In this document: in pieces, positions 60,054 through 64,000 of the stretch
Position numbering within the stretch: position 1 is the first letter of the stretch
How the letters are laid out: the number at the start of each line of letters is the position of its first letter
NCBI RefSeq assembly: GCF_004402015.1
Contig: NZ_SOPW01000011.1
Location: 50,060 to 114,059, forward strand
Direction of reading: 5' to 3'
Source of the DNA: Filobacillus milosensis
GTDB taxonomy: Bacteria; Bacillota; Bacilli; Bacillales; Alkalibacillaceae
Length of the DNA: 64,000 nucleotides
Notes under the pieces: generated by a model
Database searches by the model: none
Seen by the model: the letters and a program-made list of their open reading frames with translations, nothing else
What the model was told of the DNA's origin: nothing
Position numbers and translations under genes: made by a program

Positions 60054-62291
60054 ATGTTACATAAGTCTATTACATGGTTAACATATATTGTAGTAATCGG
60101 TGCAATATTTATTTCGGCTACTGATTATGGGCTATTCTCTGATTCAGAGTTCTATAAATGGCATATATATTTTGGTGTTATTTTTATAGCTTATTTATCT
60201 TATAGAATAATAGTATCAACTGAATTTAATGTGATTACTATTTTAATGTTTTCAATATCATTAATATATCTATTATCTTTTATAACTGCTGCTTCACCGG
60301 AAGGGAACTTTACTGAGTTTTTCCGATACATTACTTACGCAGCGTTGTTTGCATTATTATTAGATTTACAGACAAGTAATAAATCTATAAAATTATCATT
60401 ACCGTACTTATTTATATTGTTTGGTATTTATTTAATGATAGTTCCATTCTTAAGTCTTTCCGGAAATCTTGAATTTAGAGATGCTGTATTAGGAAATAGG
60501 TTCTCTGGTTTCTTTCAGTACCCAAATGTGTATGGTGCGGTTGGAATGTCTTTCTTCTTGTTTAGTACAAGTTTAATACTTAAAAGAACTTCATGGATCA
60601 ATATAGTTATTTACTCTTTACCATTGGTTCTATTCGCATCGTCTCTATTTTTATCTCAATCAAGAGCAGCCTTTTTACTATTTCCAATGATATGGATGCT
60701 AGGATTGTTTTTAATTAAGCTGCATGATCAGTTCAAATATATACTGGTCAGTTTGACGAGTTTTGGTTTTGCTGGATTACTTTATATTAAAATGTCACCA
60801 ATTCCTAGAAATGAAATAATGACTGGTTTTTGGGATCAGTTAATTGTATATTCATTAATTAGCCTAATCATAGTAATTACGTTAGTCACCTTGATTAACA
60901 AATTCATTCATATAAAATCTGATAAAAAAATATATAATTTCATAATACCAACCGGAATTACAGCATTAGGTGCAGCGTTCCTAATCGATATATTATTTAA
61001 AGGTAAAATATATAGCTCATTACCTGAGAATCTACAATCTAGTTTCTCTCGTATTAGCCGTCTAGAAAAACAAGACTTAACTTCAGATCGAAGGTTCGAC
61101 TTCTATTCTGATGCACTTAAAATGTTCAGTGATTCTCCTTTAATAGGTTGGGGTGGAGATAGTTGGCCAACACTCTATTATGTCTATCAAAGCTTTCCTT
61201 ATATAGGGAATGATGTTCATAGTTATTTATTTGAACAGTTATTAAATGTAGGTGGAATTGGAATATTAGTACTTCTAGCTACATTGGTATTTATATTTAT
61301 TAAGTTGCTCAAGAATGTAAATAATAAGGCGGTCTTTGGCAGTTTAATGGGGGCAGTAATGTTAATTGCACACGCATCAGTGGATTTTGATTTATCATTT
61401 GGTACGGCTTGGTTTATTTTAATCTTGCTATTCGTACTGGGTCTAAATAATTCAGGTGTGTCTTCTAACAAATTTATTATAACTAATACGAAGAAAAAGT
61501 TGCTTATCACAATACCAATACTAGCAGTTGTAGCTTTCAGTACGCTCTACTCAACTAGATTCTTACTCGCAGAAAAAGCAATCAATGATGTTAGAGGTCA
61601 AGATCTAAACGTTGAGAAAACTATGGAAGTTTATGAAAAAGCACATAATTATAACCCCTACGATATTGATACAATGATTCAATTAGCTGCAATATACGTA
61701 GAGCAAGATAAAGAAGAAAAAGTATATGAAATAGCAAACTCTATTTATGAAACTGAACCTAAAAACCCAAGAGCAGTCATGCAAGTTGGGAATGCATATG
61801 CATCATATGGTGAGATTGAAAATGCTCTTAAATACTATAATAAGTCACTAAAATTAGATGAGTATAATATAGATGTGTACAGTAGAGCAATCCGCTTAAC
61901 ATCTAGTGAAGCTGTTAACTGGATGCAATTAGGGGTTTTGAAAAAAGCCCAGGATATGGCCGAGAAAACAGTTCAATACTATAATCAACATCAAGAAATG
62001 AAAAATTCGATCGAACCAAAAAGTAACTTAAGAGACACGAAGTTAAGCAAAAGTTCATTATTTTTAACAGCTCAAGCATTTGCTATAAATGAACAAGACG
62101 AAGATGTTATACAAGTTACTAATAGATTTAAAGGGAAAGAAGATATTGACTTACGAGCGAAAGCTTTGAAATATCTAAGTTTGGGCAGGCTTAACAAAAC
62201 TAAACAACAAGAAGAACTATATAACGGTCAAGAGAATCAAAAGCAATTTGATCAGTATATTAAAGCATATAAGCGTGCAATTTATAAATAA
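60054..62291 (+). CDS. O-antigen ligase/polymerase-like protein with TPR tail
   Basis: A 745-residue protein. About twelve membrane helices occupy residues 5-480. The family loop contains GNRFSGFFQYPNVYGA and SPLIGWGGDSWPTLYYVYQ, with NDVHSYLFEQLLNVGG, as in Wzy/WaaL ligases. The last 250 residues are TPR-like helices (EKAHNYNPYDIDTMIQLAAI, ALKYYNKSLKLDEYNIDVY). Such Wzy-TPR proteins polymerise or transfer glycans, sometimes to S-layer or pilin proteins. ATG at 60054 has the better spacing; 60036 is possible. Confidence 0.88.
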   Translation: MLHKSITWLTYIVVIGAIFISATDYGLFSDSEFYKWHIYFGVIFIAYLSYRIIVSTEFNVITILMFSISLIYLLSFITAASPEGNFTEFFRYITYAALFALLLDLQTSNKSIKLSLPYLFILFGIYLMIVPFLSLSGNLEFRDAVLGNRFSGFFQYPNVYGAVGMSFFLFSTSLILKRTSWINIVIYSLPLVLFASSLFLSQSRAAFLLFPMIWMLGLFLIKLHDQFKYILVSLTSFGFAGLLYIKMSPIPRNEIMTGFWDQLIVYSLISLIIVITLVTLINKFIHIKSDKKIYNFIIPTGITALGAAFLIDILFKGKIYSSLPENLQSSFSRISRLEKQDLTSDRRFDFYSDALKMFSDSPLIGWGGDSWPTLYYVYQSFPYIGNDVHSYLFEQLLNVGGIGILVLLATLVFIFIKLLKNVNNKAVFGSLMGAVMLIAHASVDFDLSFGTAWFILILLFVLGLNNSGVSSNKFIITNTKKKLLITIPILAVVAFSTLYSTRFLLAEKAINDVRGQDLNVEKTMEVYEKAHNYNPYDIDTMIQLAAIYVEQDKEEKVYEIANSIYETEPKNPRAVMQVGNAYASYGEIENALKYYNKSLKLDEYNIDVYSRAIRLTSSEAVNWMQLGVLKKAQDMAEKTVQYYNQHQEMKNSIEPKSNLRDTKLSKSSLFLTAQAFAINEQDEDVIQVTNRFKGKEDIDLRAKALKYLSLGRLNKTKQQEELYNGQENQKQFDQYIKAYKRAIYK

Positions 62292-62402
62292 ATATGTCGA
62301 ATTACGTCTAATATTCTGTTAAAATCCTGTAATATTTATGATATAATTCAGTAGAGTTTGAGAAAATTTGCTAATAAGTAAGTTTTAGATAGGGGTAATT
62401 CG

Positions 62403-63347
62403 ATGAACGATCATATGGAAGAAGAAATAAGCCTTAGAGAAATTATTGAAACATTATGGGAAGGGAAATGGATTATAGCTGGAGTGACAGCTATTATAGT
62501 GGCACTAGCAGCTATTTATAGTTTCGTTATTGCAACTCCTACATATGAATCAAAAGCAACAGTCGTCATAAATAAAACAGATTTACCTACAGGATCTTTA
62601 ACGGAATACACAGATAATGCGACTTCACGTGATGTAGTTGTACAAGTTATGCAGTCTCCTGAGGTTATGCAGCGTACTAAGAAGAATTTAAACTTAGAAG
62701 AGAAAACAGTTGCCTCTTTACAGAATAATATCAATGTGAGTGTGCCAAAAGAGAATGAAACTCTGATACACATTTCTCAAGAAGGTGCTGACAGGGAATT
62801 AATATCGACAATCATTAAAGAGGTTATAGCAAATACGGAATCCGTCATTAAAGAAGACCTAAAGGATTATTTCACATCCTATGAGAAACTTTATCAAGAA
62901 AAAATGCAAGAAGAAGAAGAAGCGTTAACTCAATACTTAGAAGAATATAATGCATTAGAAGAAGCAAATGGGTTACCTTTACTTGTACTCTTTCAACAAA
63001 ACGCAAGTGGCACGCAATACGTTTTAGAAGCCAATGAAGAATTATTACAAGAGTTAAGAGACTTAGAGAAAATCACTCAAGTAGAATACGAGCAGATTAA
63101 TGCTAAGATTGACCATGCCAACGAAAATTACAAGAATTACTCTATAAAATACGAAGATGCAAAAACAGCTAATACATTAAATATAGTAGAAGAGAGAATT
63201 GGTACATTATCGAGTGCGTATGCAGGAATCGATCCAGTAAGTCCTAATAAGCTATTAAATATAGCGATAGGTTTTGTATTAGGGTTGATGGTAAGTGTGT
63301 TCATTGTATTTATAAGAGCTTATTGGAAGAATTCATCAGTAGAATAG
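62403..63347 (+). CDS. Wzz/GumC-like chain-length determinant
   Basis: A 314-residue polysaccharide copolymerase. Two membrane helices (about 24-46 and 284-306) bracket an extracytoplasmic domain with a long coiled coil (about 150-250). The N-terminal ISLREIIETLWEGKWIIAGV and the proline-containing second helix (DPVSPNKLLNIAIGFVLGLMVSVF) are typical of Wzz. No kinase domain is fused. It would control chain length of the polymer made by the preceding Wzy-like protein. Confidence 0.92.
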   Translation: MNDHMEEEISLREIIETLWEGKWIIAGVTAIIVALAAIYSFVIATPTYESKATVVINKTDLPTGSLTEYTDNATSRDVVVQVMQSPEVMQRTKKNLNLEEKTVASLQNNINVSVPKENETLIHISQEGADRELISTIIKEVIANTESVIKEDLKDYFTSYEKLYQEKMQEEEEALTQYLEEYNALEEANGLPLLVLFQQNASGTQYVLEANEELLQELRDLEKITQVEYEQINAKIDHANENYKNYSIKYEDAKTANTLNIVEERIGTLSSAYAGIDPVSPNKLLNIAIGFVLGLMVSVFIVFIRAYWKNSSVE

Positions 63348-63357
63348 CTTTATTTGG

Positions 63358-63391
63358 AAGACCTTGTCAGATTTATGGCAAGGTCTTTTTT
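63358..63391 (+). terminator. Terminator of the wzz-like gene
   Basis: Stem AAGACCTTG / CAAGGTCTT followed by six T. It ends 4 bp before the insertion sequence. Confidence 0.88.
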
Positions 63392-63394
63392 AAT

Positions 63395-64000
63395 GGCTCT
63401 AAAATATATGTTGGGGTACAGATAATTTTCTGACAAATAAAAAACACGCAATCTCCTAATTTTGTTAAACTTTGTTTAGACCAATAAACAAGTACAAAAA
63501 GGAGATGCGTGTATTATGAATTTTAACATTTCATTGCCTGGATTAGAAGAGTTTATTATTACAAAAACAGTTGAAGCGGATGGACTTTACCAACTCCATA
63601 TGGAGTTGGAGAGACAACCTCATTGCTGCCCAGAGTGTTACACAGTCACAAATCGAGTACATGATTATAGAGTACAAAAAATTCAACACGTTCAAGCTTT
63701 TGGTAGAAATACGGCTTTATTTTATAAAAAACGACGTTATTCTTGCGTGAATGCAACGTGTGGTAAACGTTTCTATGAAAATAATAAGGTTGTTGAACGT
63801 TACCAAAGGCAGTCCACGGAGTTTAACCAAGCTCTAGCCATTGAATTAATACATGGGAAGAATTTTAAAGATGTCGCTAATCGCTTTAATACCTCGTCAA
63901 CAACTGTTATGCGTCGTTTTGATGATATTAGTTCTTCTATGTTAGAGGAAACAAAGGAATTGCCTGAAGTGATTGCCATTGATGAATACAAGGGTGATGC
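63395..64000 (+). mobile_element. ISL3-family insertion sequence, 5' part
   Basis: Starts with an IR-like end GGCTCTAAAATATATGTTGG at 63395, typical of ISL3 (GGCTCT...). The 8 bp before it, TTTTTAAT (63387-63394), is the expected size of the target duplication, but the right end is outside the window. Inserted just after the wzz terminator. Confidence 0.8.
63516..64000 (+). CDS. ISL3-family transposase (partial, runs off the window)
   Basis: The first 161 codons are present and open. An N-terminal zinc-finger region has Cys pairs (CCPEC near residue 38, CVNATCG near residue 77), then a helix-turn-helix (DVANRFNTSSTTVMRRFD). The sequence reaches the first catalytic aspartate in VIAIDEYKGDA, characteristic of ISL3 DDE transposases. 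ATG at 63516 follows AAAAGGAG at 11 bp. Catalyses DNA transposition of the element; whether it is intact cannot be judged. Confidence 0.88.
   Translation, partial: MNFNISLPGLEEFIITKTVEADGLYQLHMELERQPHCCPECYTVTNRVHDYRVQKIQHVQAFGRNTALFYKKRRYSCVNATCGKRFYENNKVVERYQRQSTEFNQALAIELIHGKNFKDVANRFNTSSTTVMRRFDDISSSMLEETKELPEVIAIDEYKGD

Overview
The window is chromosomal DNA of an endospore-forming, flagellated, low-GC Firmicute of the family Bacillaceae. The evidence is Bacillus subtilis-like synteny: ywlC-ywlD-ywlE-rpiB-ywlG-glyA-upp-mnaA, the complete atp operon, ywzB-ywmB-murA-spoIID-spoIIQ-spoIIID, and mbl-flhO-flhP-fabZ. Sporulation genes (spoIID, spoIIQ, spoIIID) and comK confirm the group. The acidic secreted proteins, above all the S-layer protein, suggest a halotolerant or halophilic genus (Halobacillus/Virgibacillus/Alkalibacillus neighbourhood). 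That placement is inference.

Layout. 0-7.6 kb: tRNA modification, Mn export, arginine phosphatase, glycine/serine and uracil metabolism, and UDP-ManNAc synthesis. 7.8-10 kb: a secreted subtilase. 10-17.5 kb: the F1Fo-ATP synthase operon with a clear sigma-A promoter. 17.7-29 kb: envelope, sporulation, cell-shape and flagellar genes plus an acyl-CoA dehydrogenase. 29-31.6 kb: fabZ, small proteins and comK. 32-36.8 kb: a TetR-controlled RND-type efflux operon. 37.3-38.3 kb: a NERD/zinc-ribbon protein. 39-63.4 kb: a large cell-surface region with an LCP ligase, an SGNH/MBOAT O-acetylation pair, an LtaS-type synthase, a membrane-anchored FAD oxidoreductase, an acyltransferase, the csaB-DUF5693-flippase-tagA operon, an SLH glucosaminidase, a 978-residue S-layer protein, a lipoprotein, a Wzy/ligase-TPR protein and a Wzz-like protein. 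63.4 kb to the end: the 5' part of an ISL3-family insertion sequence.

How it fits together. MnaA supplies UDP-ManNAc, TagA-type transferase and flippase would build and export a ManNAc-containing wall polysaccharide, LCP would attach it to peptidoglycan, the SGNH/MBOAT pair would acetylate it, and CsaB would pyruvylate it. SLH proteins (the S-layer protein, the glucosaminidase and perhaps the FAD enzyme) would then bind it. This resembles the csaB/pat S-layer system of Bacillus anthracis, with different gene content.

Most unusual observation. Many intergenic regions carry arrays of a 10-12 bp core repeated at exactly 21 bp, with unrelated 9-11 bp fillers between cores. I count about 97 units in 13 arrays or sub-arrays. 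At least four core sequences are used: A near ATTGGACACTAA, B near AGTTCTCATAG, C near AACTCCATTAAT, and minor types near TTTTCCGGAC and ATTCGCTTAA. All keep the same 21 bp period, which equals two turns of B-DNA. Apart from the array cut by the window start, each group of arrays lies downstream of a rho-independent terminator, and none lies inside an operon or between divergent genes. I do not recognise this as a named repeat family.
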